Positions 50,588-58,338 of a stretch of 64,000 bases of DNA are shown here, in pieces. The notes beneath the pieces are model-generated. The model made no database searches. It had not been told where the DNA came from and saw only the letters and a program-made list of their open reading frames with translations. The stretch is taken from contig CAVXHK010000001.1 in the NCBI GenBank assembly GCA_963761705.1, positions 1,116,001-1,180,000 on the forward strand, written 5' to 3'. Source of the stretch: CAVVKW01 sp963761705. GTDB lineage: Bacteria > Verrucomicrobiota > Verrucomicrobiia > Chthoniobacterales > JAATET01. The first letter of the stretch is position 1; every line of letters starts with the position of its first letter. The position numbers and the translations under genes were made by a program.

Positions 50588-51097
50588 ATGGACGCACTCA
50601 CCACCATTTTCACCACCTTCGGGATCGTTTGGCCCAAGCTGCTCGCTCAGATCATCTTGTTTCTGATCGTTTACCTGATTCTCAAAAATTACGCCTTCGG
50701 ACCGATCATCGCGATGCTCGAGCAGCGCCGTCGGATCATCGAGGAAGGCCAGGCCAACGCTGAGCAGATCAAAAAGCAGCTGGCCGAAGCCGAGAAGCAT
50801 TTTGAAGAGTCAATGCGGAAGGCGAATCTCGAAGCGCAGGGCATGATCGACGAAGCGCGAAAAAGCTCCGACGCGCTCCGGGAAAAACAGACGCAAGACG
50901 CCATCCGCCAAGCGGAGGAAATCATCGCTAAAGCCCGCGTCGACATCACCAACGAGCAGAAGCAGATGATCGCCGACGTGAAAAAAGAAATGGTCAGCCT
51001 CGTCGTCGACACGACCGCCAAAGTCACCGGCAAGGTTCTCACTCCCGAGGACCAGAAACGCTTGAACGAAGAGACGTCGAGCCAGCTTGCGGCTTAA
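50588..51097 (+). CDS. atpF: F1Fo ATP synthase subunit b
   Basis: Peripheral stalk subunit. 169 aa: one N-terminal membrane helix (AQIILFLIVYLILKNYAFGPIIAML) followed by the long alpha-helical stalk (EQRRRIIEEGQANAEQIKKQLAEAEKHFEESMRKANLE...). Typical length and composition. Follows atpE after a 65-bp gap with a hairpin. Confidence 0.95.
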   Translation: MDALTTIFTTFGIVWPKLLAQIILFLIVYLILKNYAFGPIIAMLEQRRRIIEEGQANAEQIKKQLAEAEKHFEESMRKANLEAQGMIDEARKSSDALREKQTQDAIRQAEEIIAKARVDITNEQKQMIADVKKEMVSLVVDTTAKVTGKVLTPEDQKRLNEETSSQLAA

Positions 51098-51130
51098 CGT
51101 TTTCCTTATCCCGCCGCCGCCCCGTTCCAC

Positions 51131-51523
51131 ATGAAGATCAGCAAAGAAGCCCGCCGAGCGTCCCGCGAAATCTTCGCGGCCTCCCTCACGTCAGGTCGGA
51201 TCGATTCGGCCAAGGTTCGGCGGTACAGCGACCGGATCGTCGAAGTGAAGCCGCGTGGTTACTTCCAGATTCTCAAAGAATACACCCGGCTCATCCGGCT
51301 GGAACTTTCCAAGCGCCACGCGATCATCGAAAGCGCGACGCCCCTCGACGAGGAGGCTGGCGCGAACGTCGGCCGCGATCTCCGCTCCCGCTTCGGCGAT
51401 GACATCACGACGGAATATCGCGTCACTCCGAGTCTGCTCGGCGGCCTTCGCGTGAAGGTCGGTAGCGACGTCTGGGACGGCACCGTTTTTTCCCGCCTCC
51501 AGCAACTTAAGAACCAACTTTAA
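51131..51523 (+). CDS. atpH: F1Fo ATP synthase subunit delta, short form
   Basis: Links the F1 head to the peripheral stalk. The C-terminal signature is clear: VTPSLLGGLRVKVGSDVWDGTVFSRLQQLKNQL. The protein has only 130 aa, however, against about 175-180 in most bacteria. The missing part is from the N-terminal helical domain that binds the alpha subunit: only about 60 residues (SREIFAASLTSGRIDSAKVRRYSDRIVEV...) precede the linker. Start ATG 51131 follows atpF after 33 bp; no upstream in-frame start would lengthen it. It may be a lineage-specific short form. Confidence 0.9.
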   Translation: MKISKEARRASREIFAASLTSGRIDSAKVRRYSDRIVEVKPRGYFQILKEYTRLIRLELSKRHAIIESATPLDEEAGANVGRDLRSRFGDDITTEYRVTPSLLGGLRVKVGSDVWDGTVFSRLQQLKNQL

Positions 51524-51546
51524 TCTGACACCTTAGACACCACGCC

Positions 51547-53082
51547 ATGAGCACCATCCTGCAAGAACTCGAACAGAAGATCGAAGGCATCCAGAGCGCC
51601 TCGACCGCCAAGTCAAACGTCGGCGTCGTCCGCGAAATCGGTGACGGCGTCGCCCGCATCGAAGGTCTCAGCGACGCGATGCTCAACGAGATGCTCGAGT
51701 TCCCGAACGGGATCATTGGCCTCGCGCTCAACCTCGAAGAAACGGAAGTCGGTGCCGTTATCCTCGGTGACTACACCAAGATCCGCGAAGGCGATGAGGT
51801 CAAGACAACCGGCAAGCTGCTTCAGGTTCCAGTCGGCAAGTCGCTCCTCGGTCGCGTCGTGGACGCCGCCGGTCAGCCGATCGACGGCAAGGGTCCGATC
51901 GAGACCGACACCTACAATCCCGTTGAGAAGATCGCCCACGGCATCATCGACCGTCAGAGCGTCAGCCAGCCGTTGCAGACCGGCATCATGGCCGTCGACG
52001 CGATGATCCCGATCGGCCGCGGTCAGCGCGAGTTGATCATTGGCGACCGCGCCACGGGCAAGACGACCATCGCGATCGATACGATGATCAACCAGGCGCA
52101 GGCCAACGATGCGGCTGCTGCCTCGGGCGAAGCCGACTACCGCCCGGTTTACAACATCTACGTCGCCGTTGGTCAGAAGAATTCGAACGTCGCCCGCGTC
52201 GTCAAGACGCTCGAAGACGCCGGGGCTCTGAAATACACGATTATCGTCTCGGCCCCCGCCTCGGACACCGCAGCGAACCAGTTCATCGCTCCGTTTTCCG
52301 GCGCAGCCATGGGCGAGTTCTTCATGGAGAATGGCATGGATGCGCTGATCATCTTCGACGATCTTTCCAAGCACGCGGTGGCTTACCGCCAAGTTTCGCT
52401 CCTCCTCAAGCGCCCCTCGGGCCGTGAAGCTTATCCGGGCGACGTTTTCTACCTTCACAGCCGTCTTCTCGAGCGCTCCGCCCGCCTCGGCAAAGACTAC
52501 GGTGCGGGTTCGCTCACGGCGCTCCCGATCATCGAGACGCAGGCTGGCGACGTGTCGGCCTACATCCCGACGAACGTGATCTCGATCACCGACGGTCAGA
52601 TCTACCTCGAAACCGACCTGTTCTATCAGGGCATTCGCCCGGCTATTTCGGTCGGTCTGTCGGTGTCCCGGGTGGGATCCGCCGCGCAGATCAAGGCGAT
52701 GAAGCAGGTCGCCGGCAAGCTCAAGGGCGACTTGGCGCAGTTCCGCGAGATGGCGGCCTTCGCGCAGTTCGGCTCTGATCTCGACGCCAAGACGAAAGCT
52801 CTTCTCGACCGCGGCGGACGCATCGTCGAGCTCTTCAAGCAGCAGCAATACAGCCCCATGTCGGTCCAACTGCAGGTCGCGGTTCTCTTCGCGATGCAGC
52901 ACGGCTACGTGGATTCGATTCCCGTCGACCGGGTCGGCGAATACCAAACCAAGCTTCAGGAGTTCTTCAATACCCGCAAAGCCGACCTGCTCACCAAGAT
53001 TCTCGAAAAGAAAAAAGTCGACGACGACCTCGAGAAAGAACTCAAGACCGCTCTCGACGAGTTCAAAACGAACTGGAGCTAA
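51547..53082 (+). CDS. atpA: F1Fo ATP synthase subunit alpha
   Basis: Non-catalytic nucleotide-binding subunit of F1, 511 aa. The Walker A is GDRATGKTTIAIDT, the Walker B region ALIIFDDLSKHAVAYRQVSLLLKRPSGREAYPGDVFYLHSRLLERSA is present, and ISVGLSVSRVGSAAQIKAMKQVAG carries the arginine finger region. Usual length. Large antisense frames on the minus strand are shadows. Confidence 0.98.
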   Translation: MSTILQELEQKIEGIQSASTAKSNVGVVREIGDGVARIEGLSDAMLNEMLEFPNGIIGLALNLEETEVGAVILGDYTKIREGDEVKTTGKLLQVPVGKSLLGRVVDAAGQPIDGKGPIETDTYNPVEKIAHGIIDRQSVSQPLQTGIMAVDAMIPIGRGQRELIIGDRATGKTTIAIDTMINQAQANDAAAASGEADYRPVYNIYVAVGQKNSNVARVVKTLEDAGALKYTIIVSAPASDTAANQFIAPFSGAAMGEFFMENGMDALIIFDDLSKHAVAYRQVSLLLKRPSGREAYPGDVFYLHSRLLERSARLGKDYGAGSLTALPIIETQAGDVSAYIPTNVISITDGQIYLETDLFYQGIRPAISVGLSVSRVGSAAQIKAMKQVAGKLKGDLAQFREMAAFAQFGSDLDAKTKALLDRGGRIVELFKQQQYSPMSVQLQVAVLFAMQHGYVDSIPVDRVGEYQTKLQEFFNTRKADLLTKILEKKKVDDDLEKELKTALDEFKTNWS

Positions 53083-53088
53083 GCAACC

Positions 53089-53120
53089 GACCTTCGACCT
53101 TCCGACTTCTGACCTTAGAC
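53089..53120. repeat. Short dispersed repeat (inverted GTCGAAGG type), copy 3
   Basis: Reads gaccttcgaccttccgactt then ctgaccttagac in the atpA-atpG gap. Its reverse complement matches the wording at 15802-15826 and 36964-36994. Confidence 0.45.
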
Positions 53121-53130
53121 TGACTCCCCG

Positions 53131-53997
53131 ATGCCATCCACCCGCGACATTCGCCGACGGATCAAGTCCGTTAAAAACACGGCGCAGATCACCAAGGCCA
53201 TGCAGATGGTCGCCGCCTCCAAGATGCGGCGGGCCCAGCAGCTGGCGACGGCGGGGCATCCCTACGCAAGCTTGCTGAATCGAGTCCTCGTTGAGCTCAG
53301 AGACCGCGTTGACCACACGCTGCACCCGTTGCTCGAAGAGCGGGAGGTGAAGAAAGAACTCGTTCTCGTGATCAGCACCGATAAGGGACTTTGCGGCGGG
53401 CTGAACACGAATCTCTTCCGCGAACTCACGAAGTTCGACTCCGACTCGACGGACTTTGTGTCCAGCGGTCGGAAGGCAAAGCAATTCTTGGCGCGAACCA
53501 AGCGGCATTTGCTGGCCGACTTCGAACTCGCCGACCAGCCAAACTTCCTTCAGTCCAAGGTCGTTTCGAAGTTTGTCATCGAGAAGTTTCTAAGCGGCGA
53601 AGTCGACAAGGTGACCGTCCTCTATTCTCGCTTCGTGAATACCCTCACCCAGCAGCCCCAGGCCTTTCAGCTCTTGCCGATCTCCCCCACGATGGTGGAT
53701 GAAGCCGCGCAGGCCGCCGAAGGAGCTGGGGCCGTCGCATCGGGGTTCCTTTTCGAACCCGACGCGCACGAAGTGCTCGACGCGATTCTCCCCTATTACG
53801 TGCATTTCGGCGTCTACCAGATGGTCCTCGACGCCCGGGCCTCCGAGCACAGTGCTCGGATGGTCGCGATGAAGAACGCGACCGACAACGCCAAGAACCT
53901 CGTGAAGGATCTCACGTTGGAATACAATAAGGTCCGACAGGCCAGCATCACCAGCGAACTCCTCGAAATCACCACGGCGCAGATGGCGCTCCAATAA
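53131..53997 (+). CDS. atpG: F1Fo ATP synthase subunit gamma
   Basis: Rotating central shaft of F1. 288 aa. MPSTRDIRRRIKSVKNTAQITKAMQMVAASKMRRAQ is the family N-terminal coiled coil, ELVLVISTDKGLCGGLNTNLFREL the conserved core and RQASITSELLEITTAQMAL the C-terminal helix. The family length is normal. Follows atpA after 48 bp that hold a dispersed repeat. Confidence 0.96.
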   Translation: MPSTRDIRRRIKSVKNTAQITKAMQMVAASKMRRAQQLATAGHPYASLLNRVLVELRDRVDHTLHPLLEEREVKKELVLVISTDKGLCGGLNTNLFRELTKFDSDSTDFVSSGRKAKQFLARTKRHLLADFELADQPNFLQSKVVSKFVIEKFLSGEVDKVTVLYSRFVNTLTQQPQAFQLLPISPTMVDEAAQAAEGAGAVASGFLFEPDAHEVLDAILPYYVHFGVYQMVLDARASEHSARMVAMKNATDNAKNLVKDLTLEYNKVRQASITSELLEITTAQMALQ

Positions 53998-54054
53998 TTT
54001 TCCTCAAGCGAAGGCGCCTAGCCACGCAGATTTCAAAATCCCAAAACACCATTT

Positions 54055-55467
54055 ATGAGCAACCAAGGTAAAATCGTTCAGGTCATTGGACCCGTCGTCG
54101 ACGTCGAATTCGATCCCGCCAACGGGCCACTTCCCAGTATCTACGACGCACTCGAGGTCGATCTCGAAATTGGGGGAAAGACCTCGAAGATCACTTTTGA
54201 GGTCCAGCAACACCTGGGAGAAAGCTGGGTCCGCGCGATCGCGATGTCCTCAACCGAAGGTTTGAAGCGCGGAGCGCTCGCCCTCGCAACCGGCGCTCCG
54301 ATTTCGGTGCCCGTCGGCGAAGGTGTTCTCGGTCGCATTTTTAACGTCACCGGTGATCCGGTTGATGAGCGTGGTCCGGTCAGTTTCGAGAAAAAATACG
54401 CGATCCACCGTCCAGCTCCTTCGCTGGTCGATCAGGACACGTCGGCCGAGATCCTCGAGACCGGCATCAAGGTCATCGATCTCATTTGTCCCTTCACCAA
54501 GGGCGGCAAGGTTGGTGCGTTTGGTGGTGCGGGCGTTGGCAAGACGGTCGTCATCATGGAGCTCATCAACAACATCGCGAAGGGCCACGGCGGTTACTCG
54601 GTGTTTGCGGGAGTCGGCGAGCGAACTCGTGAGGGCAACGATCTCTACCACGAAATGAGCGACGCGGGCGTGATCGTTCAAGACGATCTCTCGAAGTCCA
54701 AGGTCGCCTTGGTCTACGGTCAGATGAGCGAACCTCCGGGAGCTCGTCTCCGCGTGGCTCTGACGGCCCTCTCGATGGCGGAATATTTCCGCGACGAGAA
54801 AAATCAGGACGTGCTCCTCTTCGTCGACAATGTCTTCCGTTTCTCGCAGGCCGGTTCCGAAGTCTCGGCGCTGCTCGGGCGCACACCTTCGGCGGTGGGT
54901 TACCAGCCAACGCTTTCGGCGGAGATGGGTCAGCTGCAGGAGCGGATCACTTCGACCACGAAGGGATCGATCACCTCGTTCCAGGCGGTTTACGTCCCGG
55001 CGGACGATCTCACCGACCCGGCTCCCGCCAACACGTTCGCTCACCTGGATTCGACCATCGTGCTCGAACGTTCGATCGCGGAGTTGGGAATCTACCCAGC
55101 CGTCGATCCGTTGGCTTCGACCTCGAAGGCTCTCGCGCCGGAGATCGTCGGCGAAGAGCACTACAAAGTCGCCCGTGGCGTCCAGGTCGTGCTGCAACGC
55201 TACAAGGATCTGCAGGACATCATCGCGATTCTCGGAATGGATGAGCTCTCGCCCGAGGATAAGCTCACGGTGTTCCGCGCTCGTAAGATTCAGCGTTTCC
55301 TCAGTCAGCCGTTCCACGTGGCGGAAGTCTTCACGGGCACGCCGGGCCAATACGTCACCATCGCGGAGACGATCAAGGGCTTTAAGGAAATCCTCGAAGG
55401 CAAACACGACGATGTCGCCGAGCAGAACTTCTACATGAAGGGCTCGATCGACCAGATCGCGGATTAG
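54055..55467 (+). CDS. atpD: F1Fo ATP synthase subunit beta
   Basis: Catalytic subunit, 470 aa. Walker A GGAGVGKTVVIMELI, catalytic Glu in GVGERTREGNDLYHEM, Walker B VLLFVDNVFRFSQAGSEVSALLGRTPSAVGYQPTL, all intact. The N-terminal barrel begins GKIVQVIGPVVDVEF. It is 57 bp after atpG. Confidence 0.98.
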   Translation: MSNQGKIVQVIGPVVDVEFDPANGPLPSIYDALEVDLEIGGKTSKITFEVQQHLGESWVRAIAMSSTEGLKRGALALATGAPISVPVGEGVLGRIFNVTGDPVDERGPVSFEKKYAIHRPAPSLVDQDTSAEILETGIKVIDLICPFTKGGKVGAFGGAGVGKTVVIMELINNIAKGHGGYSVFAGVGERTREGNDLYHEMSDAGVIVQDDLSKSKVALVYGQMSEPPGARLRVALTALSMAEYFRDEKNQDVLLFVDNVFRFSQAGSEVSALLGRTPSAVGYQPTLSAEMGQLQERITSTTKGSITSFQAVYVPADDLTDPAPANTFAHLDSTIVLERSIAELGIYPAVDPLASTSKALAPEIVGEEHYKVARGVQVVLQRYKDLQDIIAILGMDELSPEDKLTVFRARKIQRFLSQPFHVAEVFTGTPGQYVTIAETIKGFKEILEGKHDDVAEQNFYMKGSIDQIAD

Positions 55468-55498
55468 TCCGCCGTCGCCTCCGCAACTGACTCAAACC

Positions 55499-55909
55499 AT
55501 GGCCACGCTCAAACTCGAAATCGTCACTCCCGAAGCGAAGACCTTCTCCGGCGACGTTTCGTCGGTCGTACTTCCAGGAGCCTTGGGTGAGATGGGGGTT
55601 CTTCCTCAGCACGTGCCGCTCATGACGAAACTGGCTCCCGGCGAATTGCGCATCATGCGTGATGGGGTCGAGGAGCGGCTGGCCGTTGGTGAAGGCTTCG
55701 CGGAGATCACCCAAGACACCGTGTCGGTGCTGACGGACATGGCAGTGAACGAGTCCGAGATCGACGAATCGGCGGCCGAAGACGCGATCAAGCGCGCCGA
55801 AGCGGCGATGAACGACGACTCGCTCGGCGACGAGGACCACGCGGCCATGCAGGCGATGATGTTGAAGTCGCTCGCACAGCTCAAGGTCAAGCGGCGCCGG
55901 AACGGCTAG
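55499..55909 (+). CDS. atpC: F1Fo ATP synthase subunit epsilon
   Basis: Central-stalk subunit that also inhibits ATP hydrolysis. 136 aa. The N-terminal beta-sandwich (LKLEIVTPEAKTFSGDVSSVVLPGALGEMGVLPQHVPLMTKLAPGELRI) and a C-terminal helical arm (ESAAEDAIKRAEAAMNDDSLG...MLKSLAQLKVKRRR) are present. It ends the atp operon. Confidence 0.95.
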   Translation: MATLKLEIVTPEAKTFSGDVSSVVLPGALGEMGVLPQHVPLMTKLAPGELRIMRDGVEERLAVGEGFAEITQDTVSVLTDMAVNESEIDESAAEDAIKRAEAAMNDDSLGDEDHAAMQAMMLKSLAQLKVKRRRNG

Positions 55910-56408
55910 CGGCTGGCTCCGTCAGGTTTTCGCGGTGCCCGCCGGATAACGCGCGAGCCAAGCGAGAGCGGACGAAACTCGGCGCCCTGCTTGAATCAAC
56001 GGGGCTGCCAGCGCCCCAACCTTCCGTTCTTCCGGCAGGACGCCTCGCAAAAGCTGCGGGACCCCATTCATCCGCCTGCCGTGCTTCTTCGTGATCCCGC
56101 CCGCCGCCCCCACCTCGCGCGGATGTTCGGGTTAGGCCTCTCAGATCGATCCGAGCGCGGCGTGAAAGTCCACGCGGTCCCGTTGCAGGTGAGCCACGCC
56201 ACGCTCGATCCGCGCAAACTTAAGCCCATTGTTGACGAGCCGCGCGAGCGGTGGCTGCGAGCACGAGGCTGACGGCGATGGTGAGGATGGGTGTCCGAGT
56301 TTTCATCGAGCCTTAGCATCGGTTGCGCTAGGCTTGGAGTTGGCAGAAGCGGATCACACGCTTGTGAAAAAGATGTGAAAGTATCGGCGGCGGTTTACGG
56401 TGCCATTG
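55910..56408. other. 499-bp gap between atpC and the DR2241-like gene
   Basis: The only stretch over 300 bp without a confident gene. It holds the decayed-gene candidate described at 55922-56306 and short mixed-frame open stretches on both strands. No terminator with a clear U-tract, tRNA or riboswitch-like structure is visible. Confidence 0.5.
55922..56306 (-). pseudogene. Possible decayed exported-protein gene
   Basis: Within the longest non-coding gap (55910-56408), the minus strand from ATG 56306 encodes a signal-peptide-like MKTRTPILTIAVSLVLAATA then hits TAA after 28 codons. Shifting one base gives another open stretch (VNNGLKFARIERGVAHLQRD...) to a stop at 56141, then a second stop, then a long frame to 55922 (NGVPQLLRGVLPEERKVGAL...). 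This pattern of one frameshift and two stops is what a decayed gene looks like, but chance is possible. I see no other gene in the gap. Confidence 0.3.
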
Positions 56409-57035
56409 ATGGGAAGGGTGACGCAATTTTTGGAGGAGAGACTCGCCGCGGGGGACTTTCTCATTGGACAGATCGAGGTGCGCCCGGGGATGACACTTCG
56501 TCACGTTGACGATCGTGCCGTTGGGGAATTGGAGATCTTCGTTGGACCCGAGCACGCGCTCGAGCTCGCGAAATACGATTCGGCTGGTGCCTATCGTCCG
56601 TTGAAGACGGCTCCGAATCTCCGGCGAGGTTGGGAACTGCGGTTGGCGAGCGTGGACGAGCTGCGTCTGGCGCTGGATTATTTCTATCCAGCGGCGGTGG
56701 GGACTTGGTTGACGTTCGAGCGGGGAGAGCTGGAGGTTGTTTCTTTGCGAGAGACGCTGGGGCGGCAGACGGGGATGTATCGCGTGACGCAGTTGATGAA
56801 AGACGACCAGGCGGATGAGCTGAACCGGACGGCTTGCAACTCGGAGTCGGGTTGTCTGCGGCGGGTGCTCTGGGGGCTAGAGTCTGACCGGGCGGTGCCG
56901 GAGTCAGTGTCGGCGGAGAAGGTGCGGACGGGTCGCGGCGAGAACGAGATTCCGGTCCTCTGCGCGGAGGCTTGTAATTTGTTGGTGGCAGCCGCGCGTC
57001 CGCTAGGGAAGGCGAATTTGCCGCCGAAGGAATGA
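56409..57035 (+). CDS. DR2241-like protein with Cys pattern for an Fe-S cluster
   Basis: 208 aa. The N-terminal half (IGQIEVRPGMTLRHVDDRAVGELEIF) lacks a clear family signature. The C-terminal half has LDYFYPAAVGTWLTFERGELEVVSLRETLGRQTGMYRV and four cysteines in NRTACNSESGCLRRVLWGLE and VLCAEACNLLVAAAR, which resemble the 4Fe-4S cluster-binding domain of the DR2241 family. The start could be ATG 56409 or GTG 56400. It is isolated from other genes of a known pathway and precedes the amidohydrolase after about 97 bp. Confidence 0.55.
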   Translation: MGRVTQFLEERLAAGDFLIGQIEVRPGMTLRHVDDRAVGELEIFVGPEHALELAKYDSAGAYRPLKTAPNLRRGWELRLASVDELRLALDYFYPAAVGTWLTFERGELEVVSLRETLGRQTGMYRVTQLMKDDQADELNRTACNSESGCLRRVLWGLESDRAVPESVSAEKVRTGRGENEIPVLCAEACNLLVAAARPLGKANLPPKE

Positions 57036-57132
57036 GGGCGTGGGCAGGGGTTGGCGTGGGAGCGGCGCACTGGTTGATGGCGACGGACCCCCCTGAGCGA
57101 CTTTCCTACGCTGGTTTGGATCGCCCCGCGGG

Positions 57133-58338
57133 ATGATTGGGCACCGGGCGCGGGTGGTGGTGTCCATGGATGGTCCACCGATCGAAGATGGGGTGGTGGT
57201 CGTCGACGGGGCGGAAATTATCTCGGTTGGGCGGTTTGCAGATTTTTCGGGAGAACTTGTTGATCACGGGGAGGTCGTGCTGCTGCCTGGATTGATCAAC
57301 GCGCATTGCCATCTGGACTACACGGCGATGCGGGGGGCGATCCTGCAGCGGGGGAGCTTCTCGGCGTGGGTGCGGCGGATCAATGAGTTGAAGCGGACGA
57401 TGTCGGATGGCGATTACCTCGCGTCGATCGCGGTGGGGTTTGCGGAGTTGGGGCGGTGGGGGACGACGACGGTGCTCAACGTGGAGGCGTTTCCGGAGCT
57501 GATGGGGAAGATGCCGGTTCCGCCGATGCGGACGTGGTGGTTCTACGAGTTGTTGGATCTGCGGAGTCGGATCCACACGGATGAAGTCGTCGCGGGGGCC
57601 TTGTCGTTCTTCGAGGATCGGCCCGCGTGGCGCGGTGGATTTGGGCTTTCGCCGCACGCTCCGTATTCGACTTCGGTTGAACTCTACCGGCTGGCGAGGT
57701 CGTGCTCGGAAGCGATGGGGATGCCGTTCGTGACCCATCTCGCTGAGTCTGAGGAGGAGTCGCGGATGTTTGATGAGGGCGCGGGGCCGATGTTCGAGTT
57801 TCTTGAAAAGCTCGGTCGGGACATGAGCGACACGGGGTCCCGGACGCCGATCCAGCACCTGCTCGAAGCGGGTGCGCTGCCGCGGGGTGCGATGCTCGTC
57901 CACATGAATCACGTGACGGTTGCGGATCGAGTGGCGCTGGCGGACCGAGCCGGGGAGTTTCACGTCATCCATTGCCCAGGTTGCCACGCGTATTTCGACC
58001 GGGCGCCTTTTCCCTACGACGTGCATCGGGAGCTGGGTTTCCCGATCTCACTGGGGACGGACAGCTTGGCGAGCAACGGGGAACTCAACCTCTTTGCGGA
58101 GATGCGGGCGTTTCGAAAAAACTTCCCGGACGTGCCGCCGGCGGCAGTTCTCGAGATGGTCACGCGCAATCCGGCGGAGGCTCTTGGGATGGCGGGTCGA
58201 CTGGGTGTGCTGGCGGCGGGTGCGATGGCGGATCTCATCACGTTGCCGTTTGGCGGCGATCCGGGCAACGCGGTGGAAGCGATCTGCGATAATCGAATAC
58301 CGCCCCGGGTCGTGGCTCGAAATGGTCAGAGCGAATGA
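57133..58338 (+). CDS. Amidohydrolase (deaminase-type, MtaD/SsnA-like)
   Basis: Metal-dependent hydrolase of the cytosine/S-adenosylhomocysteine deaminase group, 401 aa. HxH in INAHCHLDYTAMRG, third metal His in FVTHLAESEEE, and the catalytic Asp in LGTDSLASNGELNLF are all in place, with the C-terminal beta-domain GRLGVLAAGAMADLITLP. Substrate candidates are deoxyadenosine-type nucleosides or aminodeoxyfutalosine (menaquinone pathway); no neighbour decides. It overlaps the convergent FUSC gene by 13 bp. Confidence 0.85.
   Translation: MIGHRARVVVSMDGPPIEDGVVVVDGAEIISVGRFADFSGELVDHGEVVLLPGLINAHCHLDYTAMRGAILQRGSFSAWVRRINELKRTMSDGDYLASIAVGFAELGRWGTTTVLNVEAFPELMGKMPVPPMRTWWFYELLDLRSRIHTDEVVAGALSFFEDRPAWRGGFGLSPHAPYSTSVELYRLARSCSEAMGMPFVTHLAESEEESRMFDEGAGPMFEFLEKLGRDMSDTGSRTPIQHLLEAGALPRGAMLVHMNHVTVADRVALADRAGEFHVIHCPGCHAYFDRAPFPYDVHRELGFPISLGTDSLASNGELNLFAEMRAFRKNFPDVPPAAVLEMVTRNPAEALGMAGRLGVLAAGAMADLITLPFGGDPGNAVEAICDNRIPPRVVARNGQSE

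Noticed and set aside
51613..53508. 631-codon open frame on the minus strand opposite atpA and atpG
   Set aside because: Antisense of two clear ATP synthase genes; Leu/Arg/Asp-rich with no recognisable motif.
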